DNA from: Prinia subflava
Lineage: Eukaryota; Chordata; Aves; Passeriformes; Cisticolidae
DNA: 64,000 bases
Reading direction: 5' to 3'
NCBI RefSeq assembly: GCF_021018805.1
Contig: NC_086254.1
Span: 30,255,300 to 30,319,299, forward strand
The position numbers and the translations under genes were made by a program. This document shows positions 40,126-53,344 of the stretch, piece after piece. The stretch's first letter is position 1. The number at the start of each line of letters is the position of its first letter. Under the pieces are notes generated by a model. It was given only the letters and a program-made list of their open reading frames with translations, made no database searches and was not told where the DNA came from.

Positions 40126-43100
40126 ATGGAGGGTCCTGGGCAGGAGCCTCCCGCCCGACACGCCCGAGGTGGAGCGAGAGGTGAGGGTACCCAGGGGAAT
40201 GCAGGGCAAGAGGGCTGGGTGTGGTGCTGGTACAGGAGGACCCGCTACTCCCCTGCCTGTGTACAGCGACATTTTCTCTCAAGTCTGTGTCAACACTTCC
40301 CTGTTTGCCCTAGGAGTCCTTTTGGGGCCATGATGGGGTGATGTGTTGCATTAGCCTCTTGCTATTTGTTCCTGCTAGCAGTCAGCTCTTCCCTAAGCGT
40401 CCTGTGGGGAGTCTGACAAAGGCTCTATGAGCCGTGGTTCTTGCTACTCCGAGAGGCTGATTTCGACCAGAGGCTCCAAGTTTTGCGAGTGCGATGTACG
40501 GCCAGTCAGCTGTGGCGCCCTCTGTCATTGTTTCACTGATGACTCAATCCCGGGGAAATGCTGTCCTGTGCAAAAAACCTTAATCTTTCACCTTCTTACT
40601 TCTGCTTGCAGTTCTGTGGAAAGAGGTTTTGTTTTTTAATGACTTCGTAGCTCAAGCGAACTCTAAGTGTGACACTCCCTTTAGCAGTTAGAAAAGGGGG
40701 TACAAATGTGATACCAATTTGAACGTCTGTGTGCAAATATATTTTTTTAACCTGATGTCAAATTCTTGAAATATGCTGACTCTCAGGTCAATATGCTCAT
40801 TCATCTTTGTTGGGAGGTGTGTTGATTTGGTTGATTTATAATTAAGGAGTCTCCTTTTTTTTTTTTCCTTTTTTTTAAGGGCATGCGCTTCATGTGGACA
40901 CTGGCTTTATAGGAAGAGGCAGAAACAGAAAAAATAATGTTCCAGGCCAGGCACCTCAGTTAGGTGAAAACCTCCAAGACAGTAATTATACTCTTCCACT
41001 TGGGCAAAGAGAAGAGAGGTTGAGTGGTCGTATTTCAAAGGTTCCTCAGTCAAGTAAGAATAAACCAAGAATCCAAGGTGAAGGGGCCAACAGTGAAGCC
41101 ACAGGATTCTGGACAAAACAGGAGAATGAGGGAAGAAGAATGAGGTATCAAGGTGGGCAGACACAGGAGAGGGGCAGAGGACCCTGGAATGAGCAAGAAT
41201 ATGCATTTAGAGGAGGAAGGGGTCAGCTTGGACAAGCCCATGAGAGGGGCAGAGGACCCTGGAATGAGCAAGAATATGCATTTAGAGGAGGAAGGGGCCA
41301 GCTTGGACAAGCCCATGAGACGACCAGAGGACCCTGGAACGAGCAGGAAAATGGAGGCTGGAGAAGGAAGTATCAAGGTGGACAAGCCCAGGGAAGAGCT
41401 AGAGGGAGAGGGCTGAGGAGTGGGTGGGAAAATGAAGGTAGCTCATGGAGGATGCAGCCTCGGGAGAATCCTCATTTCTACCACAATGCTACCCCAGGTG
41501 GTGCCCACCACAGTGAGCAGCCTCCCCAAGCCAGAAGGATTGGCTATAAATTCCTTGAAAGTCTCCTCGAGAAAGACCCCTCAGAAGTTGTCATCATACT
41601 TGCTTCCAGTTCGGGGTTGAAGGAACTTCTTTCCCAAACAACTATGAACCACAATTTCATTCAGCTCATTTGCCGGGTGCTTCGAAAAGCATGCAGTTTC
41701 CAAATGGATAGACGACGTGTCCAGCACATTCTTGGAGTTTTGAAGGAGTCCAACTTTCTCAAGATCTGTCTGCCACAGTATGTGTCTGACATGGTAACAG
41801 AAGTAGTTCCTGCTGTACGCCATGAATACCCTGAGCATATCAGCAACATCATTTTACTTCTTCAGCACCTGATAAGTACTTTCCCAGCCAGCTCTGTGCA
41901 GAAAATCTCCATTCTCTTGACAGTCTTGACAGCATCCATAAATTCCCTGAGAGCTTTTGGTGTGGATATCACAGAAGAGACAGAGAAGAATCTCAGTAAA
42001 GTCCAGATGCTCATGCAGCATCTGCAGGAGAAAAGACGTGGAGGCACCCTGAGGGATGATAACTGCACATTTATGCAGTCTCAAGATGGGCAAGAAGAAA
42101 GCTATCGTACCATGAGCATTTATCCAACATATGATGAGATACATGGTAATGAGAAGCCTTTTCTACGTCCCAATTTTGTCTTTGGAAAATACGAAAGCAC
42201 CAGTATTTATCTTGACACCCACTTCCGACTTTTGAGAGAAGACTTTGTACGGCCTTTAAGGGAAGGTATCATGGAGGTTTTGCAGAACCTCCAGGACAGA
42301 AATTTGAGAAAGAAAAATTTTGATGATATCAGAATCTACTTTGATGCACGGATTATTGCCCCACGTTGTACCTCAACTGGTATTGCTTACAAGGTCCAGT
42401 TTGACACAAAACCACTGAGGTTTGTACAGTGGCGGAATTCTAAACGTTTGCTATATGGATCCCTGGTATGCATGTCCCAAGATCACTTTGAAACATTCCT
42501 TTTTGCTACTGTTTCTAGTCGTAATGCTGAAGAGCTTGTCAATGGGATTGTGGAGCTGTGTTTTGTTGCAGAGAGCCAGCCACTGCTGGCAGACGTTCAA
42601 CCCTCAGACTCTTTCCTCATGGTAGAGACAACTGCCTACTTTGAGGCCTATCGGCATGTGTTAGAAGGGTTGCAGAAAATGAGGGAAGAAGATATCCCAT
42701 TCCAGAAGTACATTGTGGAATGTGATGCACAGGTGAAAGAGCCGGCATACCTGAGAGAGGATACTGCCTACAACCTTGCACCCTTGATGAAGACTTCACG
42801 TGAAGAGAAGTGCCCTGATAGCTTGAAAAGTGTCTGCATTCTAGATCCCAATCAATGGCTTTCAATGGAAGCTTTGAAATTAGATGAGTCTCAGGTGCAG
42901 GCATTGAATCTTGCACTCACCAAGGAGCTGGCTATTATCCAAGGACCTCCTGGCACTGGTGAGAAATATTTCCTTAAAGGCTCTGTAATTTAAGATGTTC
43001 TCGCTGATTCGCCCATCTAGGGAGATTAACTTCAGAGAAAGCCAGCTGTACTGTCTCCAAAGTTTTAGTCCTGTGCCTAATTGATGCTTGAGTCGCCCAG

Positions 43101-46100
43101 TTAGTGTGAGCTATGGAGACAGTTAATACCCTCCAATACCCAAGTCTGATCTTAGATGCAAGTAGACACCAACACCACTGTTGGCTGTGCTTGTATATTG
43201 GGGTGAAGAGGTTTTCAATTGCCTTTGAGAAAATGGTCCCTCTTGCTGTGCAGCACTCTCCTGCTTGTCTTCATGGCATGTTAGAGCTTTAGGAGCATTC
43301 AGCTGTGAACCACTGTGTGAATAAAGTATTACAAAATGAACTGTAATTGTTTTAAATGGCACCTGAATTTAACAACCATCAGTGCTCGTATTCCAATAGT
43401 ATATGGATGTTTCACATGCAGCCAAATGTCATGTGTGATGCCAATATCAGAGTGGGCTGGGGGATGCAGTGGGAGAGAAAACCCTGTGTCCAGATCTAGT
43501 TTATTATATAAAAAAATAATTGCAGACTGTGGCCTTGTCAGCTACAGGCCAGAAAGTCAGTGTCATGCCACTTTGACTACATTTTGTAACCCTGGGGTCA
43601 GTTCTCTTGGTGCAGACCAGACTGGGAGCCTAGAAAAAAGTCTTGTATCTGTTTTTTGGTGATTTCTATGTTTCAAGGCACTCATAGATGGTGTATTACC
43701 CTTTTCTGATTCTGAGCTTGTCTTGCAGGGAAGACTTATGTGGGTTTGAAGATTGTTCAGGCTCTCTTGACTAATGATCAGGTGTGGCAAAGCACTGACC
43801 AGAAACGTCCCATCCTTATTGTCTGCTACACTAACCATGCACTGGATCAGTTCTTAGAAGGTAAGATTACCTGCAAGCAGGATGGAGGTAGAATCATAGA
43901 ATCTTAAAATGGTTTGGGTTGGAAGGACCTTAAAGATCATCTAGTTCCAAGCCACCTGCCATGGACAGGGGCACCTTCCACTAGACCAAGTTGCTCCAAG
44001 CTCTGTCCAGCCTGGCATTGGACACTTCAAGCAATAATGCATCCACAAATTCTCTGGGCAACCTGTTGTTAGAACCTGTAATTAGAAGCTATACTATAAC
44101 TCTTACTCTGCCCATTGTATGGCTTGATAACCTGCATTTTGGTTTGATTATTTTTAGTGACTCTAGCCCCATTGATGTAGATTAAAAGAACTTCACTCTG
44201 AGCAAATCACTGTAGAATTTGCAGTCAAAGGGTATTTTTGCTACCTCTTCTCTTACTGCTGAAAACTGAGCTTGGCCCTTTAGTTCTAATATTTTTCTTT
44301 CATTCACAGGAATACTCTCATTTCAGAAAAAAGGGATAGTGCGTCTTGGGGGCAGGAGTAGCAGTGCAGCCCTGCACATGTTCACCTTGAAGGAGCTGAG
44401 GAAGCCTACCTACAGATTTGACTTGCTAGTCCACGGAAATGTATGTGCAGAGCTCCTGGGAGATGCTGGGACTGGGTTGCCTGTGCATTGGAGGACATAA
44501 CAAACCTCCTCCACACTTGGTCTTTCACCTTGTTTTACGCTGAATTTGACCTCTTAATCCTTCTGTCAGTTTTTTGTCCTGCTGTTTTCTCCTGAACTTT
44601 GTTTCTCCGAGTTTGACACTGCCTCCCTTCTCTTTGATACGGGTAGATAGTGAGAGAGATGGAAAAGGTTGAGGAGGAGCTCCTTGAAGGAGCGTGGCGG
44701 TTGGAGTGCACGACGAATGGAGTTCTGCATGAGCGCTACTTGAGACCGCACATGGCGCCCCAGCACTGGGACAGCCTGATGATGGCTCTGGTAAGAGAGG
44801 TCCCTTTCTTCTGAGTCAGGCAGTCCCAGTGCATGCTCACCATCCTTTCTGCTAATGGGCCTGAGGTTCCCCCAGCATACATCCTGTTAGCATCATTTGG
44901 TTACTGGGAAAGTAAGGGAGTGAACAGCAAGCTGTGCCAAATGAGAGTAGTCTAGACAGGCAGGGCAAGCAGGGGCTTTGAATTTTGTTCCTTTAAACTG
45001 CAGAGATTCTAAGTGATCTTTAGCAGCATAAAAATGCAAGTACCCAAAGGAAAGCCTCTTAAACTGAAGAGAAGGAGGGTTACCCTTTCTGAAGATCAGG
45101 GCTGCTTGGACTTTCTAGCTCTGGAGGGTGTCTCGGGGGGACTTGTCCTAGTTGCCACTGCTGTAAGGGGCTGCTTTGGCATCATCCTAAGACTCTAAAG
45201 TGCAATAGCACTGGCTATAATAGCACTCTAAAGTGCAATAGCACTGGCACCAGCAAGCCTGGCTGACTTGACTTTCCCGTATTAGGAGGACCCTGAGTTT
45301 TACTCCACTGGTTCAGTGATTCTGGAGTGGCTGGGACTTGGTGTATCTGCCTTCACTCAGAATGCTGCAGAGAATACATGGGCTGAAAATCCAGGTAAAA
45401 TGAACAAAACAAAAAAACAAACACCAAAAGGACATCCACCTCCCACACATCCTCTACAAGTGTGTTTACCTAAACAGCGTATGTGTGCCACAAAAGAGAC
45501 ACTGCTACTTAACAGGCACAGAATGGTGTGTGATACTGTGAGGGAGTAAAAAGAAGATTAACTAATTTCCATGTAGTCATTTGACTGCTGCACTGATAGA
45601 GTGGCTGTGCTTACTTCATATGACTGGTGACTCTCACAGGTGGTCAGCAGGAACCCGAGGAGGAGGGGGAAGATGAAGTAGAAGAGGAGGTTTTGGAGAT
45701 CCCAGAGATGGCTGACCTGATTGAAGCTGAGAGAGTGATTGAGGATGAAAAGATGGCAAACCCTTGGAGGAGGAAGGAGAGAGATGACAGAGCTCTTCAT
45801 GAACTAGCCAGTGACATGTTGGCTATGAAGCTGGACCAGGAAGAAGAAACAGCTCGACGACGTCAGGAGACCAGGCAGTGGGAGGTAACTGCATACATTA
45901 GCATGACCAAGTAAAGAATAACATGGAGATGCTAATACAAAAGAATCTTTGTGCTGCAACTGCTTATTGGGGGGGCCTTTTTCGTTTTTTTCTTTTTTTT
46001 TCTTTTTTTTTTCTTTTTTTAGGTAACTGCTGGCCAGAGGAGAAAAATGAAGCAGAAGATGAAGGTTGAGCTTCTTAAACTGAACACAATGACAGAGTTA

Positions 46101-49100
46101 GAGGCCAATGCTATTCAAGACGTGTGGCAACTTGACCTGAACTCCCGCTGGAGGCTTTACAGGTGACAAAGCTATTTGCAGGGCTGGTCAGGCAGGTGTT
46201 TCCCAGGATCATTCCAGTGCACAAACTGTGTCAAGCTATGATGTTTCTGTCTGTATCTGTTCAGCTTCTTGTTTGAACATGCTTGTTCTTACCTTCCTTG
46301 TACTGCATGGGAAGCAACATCATGCCCTGCATTTGTACATGTTCAGGACTAAGTATAAATGGTAATAATCTGTTTCCCAAAAGACATGGGGGAAGTTTTG
46401 AGCTGAATCTACTCAGAACTTGTGGATCACCATCCTGTTTTCCTTGCAGTGTGTGATAATGTCACTTTTTTCTCAGGCTTTGGCTGAAGGCTTACCAGGG
46501 TGTTATTCGAGCAGACATTCTGCAACATGAACAGCAGTATCAGGCAGCAGCAGAAAGACTGGAAGAAAAGAAGCTGGAGCAAGATCTTGACATTCTCAGT
46601 AAAGCCAGAATCGTGGGGATGACAACTACAGGTGCAGAGCAGTTGGGAAGCAAACCAGTATTGTATTGCTTCCAGTCATGTTTAAAGAAACTTTCAGCTA
46701 AAAGATTAGAATCATGTGCTGCTTCACAGCCTGGGTCAGGCTCTGCATTAGTCTGAAGTCTTTTTAATCTCTGACTCCCTTTGCAAACGGGGCTGTTGTG
46801 AGAGTTGTTAATGTAGCAGCATGAGCAGCTTCTGTGCCCTTTTGCACTCCTCCTGTCTCAAGTTGCCTTCTTCTAACAGAACTGCACCACTTGTACCTGA
46901 GTAAGGCACAGCTAATGCCTGTACTGCTATTCCCACAGCAGGTTCTGGAGATGATTAGGTCAATATCATTGTAGTGTGCCCCTTTGGAGAGACAATTTAG
47001 GCTTATTTATGTGTGTAAAACAATGTATTGAGTGTATCTTCTGTCTGAAGAGAGCATTGAAAAAAGGACCAAGGCAAGCATAGGACTAATCCCCACCTGC
47101 CTTCCTTAATAACTATTCATATGGAAGCCATCTCTGGTACGATGCTGTTTTAAAATTCCAAAGGCTGATTTTTGAAATAGGGAATCTTGAGAAGAACCCC
47201 AGTCTTTTCCGAGGCAGAGCCTATTCCTCTCTGTGAAAAGTCTTGCCTCACTGCTTGAATGTAGTTATATCCTAAGGTTTATCTTCTGTCCTTCTCAGGT
47301 GCTGCAAAATACCAGCGGATCTTGCAGTACATAGAGCCGCAAATTGTCATTGTAGAAGAGGCAGCAGAGGTGCTTGAGGCTCACACCATTACTACTCTGA
47401 GTAAAAACTGCCAGCACCTCATCCTCATTGGAGATCACCAGCAGGTAACTTTCATCACAAACACCTCTATCTGCTGTGTTAATGAACAAGAATCATCTAA
47501 CCAAACACTGTGTGGGAAAATTGCCACAGCTGGTTGCTCTCCAGCTTCCACAGATACCAGAGGCCCTGACTCCTGTAGTTTTAGAGTAGAGCTCCTGTGA
47601 GACTGGTGCTTTAGTTTAACTGATGCAATTTTACATGTGCTTTGATTGTGACTGCATCTAGCTTTGATATTTAGCACTTCTGCAAGAATCCAGTCTCTGA
47701 CCTTTCAGTGGGCAACCAGTCACAGAAAATGAGTGAAAAATCCTACTTACACATAGGAAAAGTGACAAAACATGGACCTCCTATCCCTTCTCTTTCAGTT
47801 GCAGCCTAGTGCAAATGTATATGACCTGGCCAAGAACTTCAACCTCGAGGTCTCTCTCTTTGAACGTCTGATCAAAGTGGATTTCCCCTTTGTCTGTCTG
47901 AAGTACCAAGTAAGAAAGAGCTATAAAAAAACTTCATGGCATTTGTATTTAGGTTGTTTTAAGTTTGTAGTACACTTAAGTTTATATTTCTACTGTAAGA
48001 GCAGCCTAAAAGAAAAGAATGTACTATCTAACCTCTGAAAAGAATGGTAGGAACTGTCAAACTGACAGAGTTCCAGCATATTTTCAGTTATTTAGTGATG
48101 TTGTCCACAGCACTGTGGTTCTCATGTTTTTGTGTAAAGAACACAGTTTATTGTGGCAACTGAAACTTCCAGAACTTTGCAGAGTGAGCACAATTCTTCT
48201 CAGGCTGCTTCCTGCTAAATTGCTATAATCATCTATCTTGGTGCCCAGAGAAGTTAATTCTACCACCAGCAGTCCTGTATTAAAGGCACCTGGAAGAGCT
48301 CATTTAATGATTACGGTGAAGTTCTGGCTTTTGTTATCTATAAGCATGCTTAGATTTGCACTGAAACCAGCATTATTGTACAACAATCTTACCAAGAGAT
48401 TTTCTAGAAGATGCTCTGCTATTACCGCTCCTGCAGTTGGTGGTGGTGTGGGATCAGCAATGGGGTGAGGGAGAGCAGGGATTGGGAAGTGCTCCCTTCT
48501 TGTCTCTTCCTGAAAAGTCATCCTTGTCTTGTATTCAGCCACCATCTGTACAGTGGAGTAAAAGAATATTGACAGGGAAATATGATGCTCCTTTCTCAAG
48601 ACTGATAAAACTGTTTTGTATTTCAGCACCGCATGCGCCCTGAAATTGCCCAACTTATCTGTCCTCATATATACCAGAAGCTGGAGAACCATCCCTCTGT
48701 CCTGAACTATGAGAATATAAAAGTGAGTTTTCAGCAATACAAGTGGTTGCTTTTGTCCCCTGTTACTGGCTAAATGAGTTTCTGTGAAATACAGTGTTCA
48801 AGTATTTCAAACTCTTAGGTTAAATTCAGTTATTGAAATTTATACCTGAATCAAGGAATTGTGCAATATAGAATTAGGTAAGTAATTTATAGTTCCTCTG
48901 GCATTAGTGATGGTGGACAGTGGAAATGGATCCAATACCATTGACTTTAAAAGAACATTAAAAAATGGAAGGGGGAACAAATGAATTGTGTAGTTTGAAA
49001 GCTAGGAAGAAATCTTAAATGAAAGACTTAAAGCATAATATGTGAAACTCCAACATTAAAATAGGTGACAGGATTACTGGAATGCTTTTCCCTTGGTTTC

Positions 49101-52100
49101 TCTGTTTGGGCATTTTACCAATAAACAACATCTGCAAAGAAAATCTATGCAGCTCACAAGTATAAAGCAATCACTTATTACCTGACATGTACAATAAACA
49201 GCCAGAATTTATTAAGTTATTAGAATGCTTGCCTTGGGTATCAGTCAGAAGTGTCAGTCTTTGCTTCTTCCTTAATAGTACTGAGTTTCCATTTTAACAT
49301 TCACTCCCTATTTTCTGATTTGTATTTCCTCACCCTAATCAGGACTTCATCTATCTCTATGTTGGTGCTTTTCTTGTATCTTGGAACCATTAACAGTCAT
49401 TTCTCTGTAATCTTCCCTTGCATATCTTGCATAGTCCTTTTCTGCAGACTCGCTCACAGCTCTCTGTCACAACTGAACTATTTTCCCAGAAGTCTGAGCC
49501 AAGCTTACACTTTTACACTGATGGCCTTGATTTCTGAAGCCACTGAATACTCTGGGAGAAAGATTGGAGGCAGTTGCAGAAGTAGCATTACAGTATCTTA
49601 GACTACGTAAAACTGTCTTCATAAAAAACCCTCAGTATTAACTAGTTAAAAGTTCTTTAACTGGATGAAGGAAGCATACTGAAAACTGTAGCAGAATGCT
49701 GAAGTCAAACAAGAGAAAATTAATAGTGAAAATTTAATTATTAGAATAAGCTATTTGAGAAAGTGGCAGATTCTCTTTTGGTATCTTGAAATTCAGATCA
49801 AGTCGTTGTAGAAGATGATTTAGTTAAATAAATTAGAAATCCAAATAAACCCCCTTCAAAACCCAGCCAACCAAAACCCCAAGAAACAAGAAAAATACCA
49901 CCTAAAACACACAGTTTGGGAGATCACAAAATTTTACCCCATTTCTTCTACAAGAATCTATTTTAGAGTATCTTGTGGTTCCATCTGACCTTAAAACAAA
50001 CTTGAGATACCAAAAGACATCAAAATTGAATCTTCCCAGCTCATACAATAACCAATGTAGGTGATGACTGAATTAAATTCTACTCCAGTGGACACTTTGC
50101 CACTATGGATACCTTGGAAAACCAGAGATCTGTATTTGATCTACAAAAACTGTTTTTTCCTGTTAAAATCAGTCTCTAGGTTTTGGCAGGCAGAACAATA
50201 ATTTCTTATGGGTAGAATAATTCCAGTTAATAGGTAAAAAAAAAAGCCCCTGCTAACTCAAGGCAAATAGAGCTTTTGAACAGGTGAGCAGTCGACTCTA
50301 CACACCATGAGCTGGTAAGTCACTACTGGAGTCCTAGCATTCCTAGTTTTGTCTGGTGAAGAAGAAATCTTCCTCGCTGCTTTGTTTTAATTGCAGCAAC
50401 ACAGGAGGCATGTTTTAGGCAAGTGCTCAGCCCTGTGCACTGGTAACTTAGTATCTTTTTCCCACAGGGCCGAAACAAGACATGATTCACACCATGAATA
50501 TGCTTTCATCTTTTCTTTGGTATAACCTGGAAATGTACAGTAGGAACATCTCTGAAAAGATAGGGAATAAAATCACACATAGGAACTGATTTCATATTAG
50601 GATACTGAAATATTGCCAATAAGCTGAAATGGGAATTTGATTAATAACCTGTGGAAATCTAAGAGGAAATCACCTAAGTACACAATAACTGCATACTGTA
50701 GTCAACTCCTTAAAAGTCCTCCTGTCAATGGATAATCAGGAACATGGAAACAGCTTGGGGCGACAGAAACTAGAATTCTCTCTCTGACATCTTCCCTCTT
50801 GTTTCAGGGTGTCTCAACTAATGTCTTCTTTGTGGAACATGAGGTTCCTGAACAAGAGATCCAGGAAGGGAAAAGCCACCAGAACCCACACGAGGCCCAC
50901 TTCATAGTGGAACTGTGCAAATACTTGTTGTGTCAGGGCTATGAACCTTCTAAGATCACCATTCTCACTACTTATACTGCACAGTTCTTCTGTCTGCGTA
51001 AGCTCATGCCAGCGAAGATCTTTGAAGGTGTGAAGGTTCATGTAGTAGATAAGTACCAGGGAGAGGAGAATGACATTATTCTGCTGTCACTGGTGCGGAG
51101 CAACAAACAGGAGAAACCTGGGTTCTTGCAGATCCCTAATCGGATATGTGTGGCATTATCCAGAGCTAAGAAAGGGCTCTATTGTATTGGAAACATGAGA
51201 ATGCTTGGCAAGGTTCCTCTCTGGAGCAAGATCATTCAAACACTTGGGAAGAACGGTCACATTGGCCAGTCATTGGAGCTTTGCTGTCAAAACCACCCTG
51301 AAACCAAGACTCAGGTATCGACAGGTGAAGACTTCAACAGAGTCCCGGAGGGAGGCTGTGGTCGTCCCTGTGAGTTTAGGTTGAGTTGTGGACATGTTTG
51401 CACAAGGATATGTCACCCATATGACCCGGAGCACAAAGACTACCAGTGCCTGAAGCCTTGTCAAAAGGTACTTTGTGAAGAGGGGCACCGCTGCCCAAAG
51501 TCATGTTATGAGCCCTGTGGAAAATGTTTGGTGAAGGTAGAGAAAACTATTCCTAAGTGTGGCCACATCCAGATGGTGCCATGCCATATTCCAGCGAACA
51601 GATTTTTCTGCCTAGAACCTTGCCAGAAGAAGTTAAACTGTGGACACGCATGCAGGAAGTTCTGTGGACGGCAATGCCCAGTGCAGTGTCCTGAAATGGT
51701 TACAGTCACACTGAAATGTGGCCACAAGCAGAAGGTTTCTTGCTGGGTCAGTAGTCTGAAATGTGAGGAGGTTGTGGAGGTTGTGAAATGTGAGAGTAAG
51801 TGTTCTGTCACACTGGCATGTGGTCATGTATGTTCAGGTTCCTGTCATACTTGCTTTGAAGGAAGATTTCATGAGCCATGTAATAGACCATGCAAGCGCG
51901 TCTTGATCTGCTCCCACAAGTGTCAAGAGCCTTGTACTACAGAATGTCCTCCTTGTCAGAAGGAATGTCAGAACTATTGTATTCACAGTAAGTGCCAGAA
52001 GAAATGTTGGGAAAGCTGTGTTCCTTGTGCTGAGCCATGTGAGTGGCAGTGCCAGCACTACCAGTGTACCAACCTTTGCTCTGAACCATGCAACAGGCCT

Positions 52101-53243
52101 CGCTGCAATGTTCCCTGTGCTAAGGTGCTGCCCTGTGGTCATCCCTGTGTTGGATTTTGTGGAGAGCCCTGCCCAAAGAAGTGCCTTGTTTGTGACCACG
52201 AGGAACTCACTCAGATCTTTTTTGGCTTTGAGGATGACCCAGATGCTCGATTTGTACAGCTGGAAGACTGTGGCCATGTCTTTGAGTCGCAAGGCCTTGA
52301 CCACTATATGGATGAAGATGATGATGTCGTCAAGCTGAAGGTGTGCCCTTTGTGTCAGACACCCATCAGAAAGAACCTGAGATATGGCACCAGTGTGAAA
52401 AGGCAGGTGGAGGAGATAGAACGGGTAAAACAGAAGATCCAAGGTCCACTACGGGAAATTGAGTCTAACAGACAGAGGCTGCGGGCTGCACTGGCACAGA
52501 AGGATGTTCTGAGGCTTAATCTACGCATTGAGTATGCCATACTGGAATGTAAACTAAAAACTTTTGTTTTCTCCACAAAGCGTATCGGACTAATTGAGAA
52601 CCTGCTTAATTTCTACGAACGTGTAGCTGACCTAATTCATTCTATGAACAAAATTGATGAGACTGAAAGGAAGGGGGTGAGAAAGAGGCTGGATGAAGTG
52701 CTGAAGTGGTTGGATAAGGAACGTGTCAGTTTTACAGGACAGGAGCTCACTGACCTGCAGACTGAGCTCCAGAGACTGACCTACTTGCTGAGCCTCTTGG
52801 CAAGGTGCAAAGCAAGTAGGATGATATCTACAGACATTGAAGCAGAGATTAACAGTGCACGTAAGATCCTGGAAGGGACAAAGAAATTCACAGAGGAGGA
52901 TGAGGCTGCAGTGAAGGCTCACCTGGAGAAGATCAATGCTGGCTTGCCTATGTCAGGGCTGGGGATTTCTGAAGCTGAGCGGGTGCAGATCGTCAGTGCT
53001 ATTGGCTGTCCCCGTGGTCACTGGTTCAAGTGCAAAAATGGACATATCTATGTAATTGGGGAGTGTGGAGGAGCAATGGAGAGGAGTACCTGCCCTGAAT
53101 GCCATGAAGTCATCGGCGGCACGAACCATACTCTGGAGAGCAGCAACAGCCTGGCCCCGGAGATGGACGGGGCAACCTACGCAGCCTGGTCCGATGTAGC
53201 CAACAACATGCTCAACTTCGAGGACCTCCGCCGGCTGATGTAG
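40126..53243 (+). CDS. ZNFX1: ZNFX1, NFX1-type zinc finger helicase and RNA sensor
   Basis: Thirteen coding exons: 40126-40180, 40880-42958, 43729-43860, 44310-44440, 44647-44790, 45286-45394, 45640-45884, 46023-46162, 46477-46631, 47299-47444, 47799-47909, 48627-48722, 50808-53243. They give 1,992 aa (human 1,918). ZNFX1 is known as an interferon-stimulated double-stranded RNA sensor at mitochondria acting with MAVS. Domains: RG-rich N-terminus with tandem repeats (about 75-200), armadillo-like region (about 235-400), SF1 helicase with Walker A GPPGTGKT (707-714), Walker B IVEEAAE (1081-1087), motif III GDHQQLQP (1108-1115), [11 protein letters not shown] (1260-1270), [10 protein letters not shown] (1296-1305); a Cys/His-rich NFX1 zinc-finger array (about 1350-1680); a C-terminal RZ-type finger with [15 protein letters not shown] and CPEC (about 1905-1955). 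The start exon was chosen because ATG plus 55 nt joins in phase to the large exon. The Walker A codons are split by intron 2. Confidence 0.98.
41167..41391 (+). repeat. ZNFX1: Three 75-bp in-frame tandem repeats in ZNFX1
   Basis: Units begin at 41,167, 41,242 and 41,317, each 25 codons. Units 1 and 2 differ by one synonymous base (GGT/GGC). Unit 3 has diverged in its second half. Each carries RGPWNEQE, and units 1 and 2 also carry [10 protein letters not shown]. Weaker copies of the same pattern flank the array (a [14 protein letters not shown] upstream, WENEGSSWR downstream). Confidence 0.95.
43320..43325 (+). terminator. Possible intronic poly(A) signal in ZNFX1 intron 2
   Basis: AATAAA 327 nt after an in-frame TAA (42,991-42,993) that would end translation if the exon 2 donor is not used. 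Use is hypothetical. Confidence 0.25.
43890..44075 (-). mobile_element. CR1 LINE 3' fragment, minus orientation
   Basis: Begins GAATCATAGAATCTTAAAATG, then GGTTTGGGTTGGAAGGACC and GCACCTTCCACTAGACCA, the reverse complement of the CR1 3' terminus. It sits in ZNFX1 intron 3. Confidence 0.93.
45968..46020 (+). repeat. Poly-T/C tract at ZNFX1 exon 8 acceptor
   Basis: A run of T7-9 C units after a G7 run extends straight into the acceptor TTTAG of the exon starting at 46,023. It forms the polypyrimidine tract and is likely variable in length. Confidence 0.85.
48723..50807 (+). other. ZNFX1 intron 12, no feature recognised
   Basis: At 2.1 kb this is the longest intron in the gene. It is AT-rich, with no CR1 copy, exon or structured RNA that I could recognise. 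Open frames inside it are short and unsupported. Confidence 0.6.
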
Positions 53244-53323
53244 TGGGGCTGTGAGCCTCGCTTCTTATCACAGACGCGCACACAGGGCCAAACCTCGCTA
53301 CTTTCCCCTCTTGCTTGCTCACT

Positions 53324-53329
53324 AATAAA
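53324..53329 (+). terminator. ZNFX1: ZNFX1 poly(A) signal
   Basis: AATAAA 80 nt after the stop codon, followed by GTGTGTATTGCTGCGAG. The 3' UTR is about 100 nt, and the minisatellite starts right after it. Confidence 0.85.
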
Positions 53330-53344
53330 GTGTGTATTGCTGCG

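Noticed and set aside
39274..40333. Overlapping open frames of 258-332 codons around the DDX27/ZNFX1 promoter
   Set aside because: GC-rich composition artefacts; only the DDX27 exons 1-2 and ZNFX1 exon 1 segments within them are supported by homology and splice phase.
42959..42993. ZNFX1 ending at exon 2 as a separate short gene
   Set aside because: The open frame stops after the donor, but the following exon completes Walker A exactly (G|GKT), so it is one gene; the short form is kept only as a possible isoform.
49251..49601. 116-codon frame in ZNFX1 intron 12
   Set aside because: AT-rich with F/L/S-dominated composition, no homology, no flanking splice sites.
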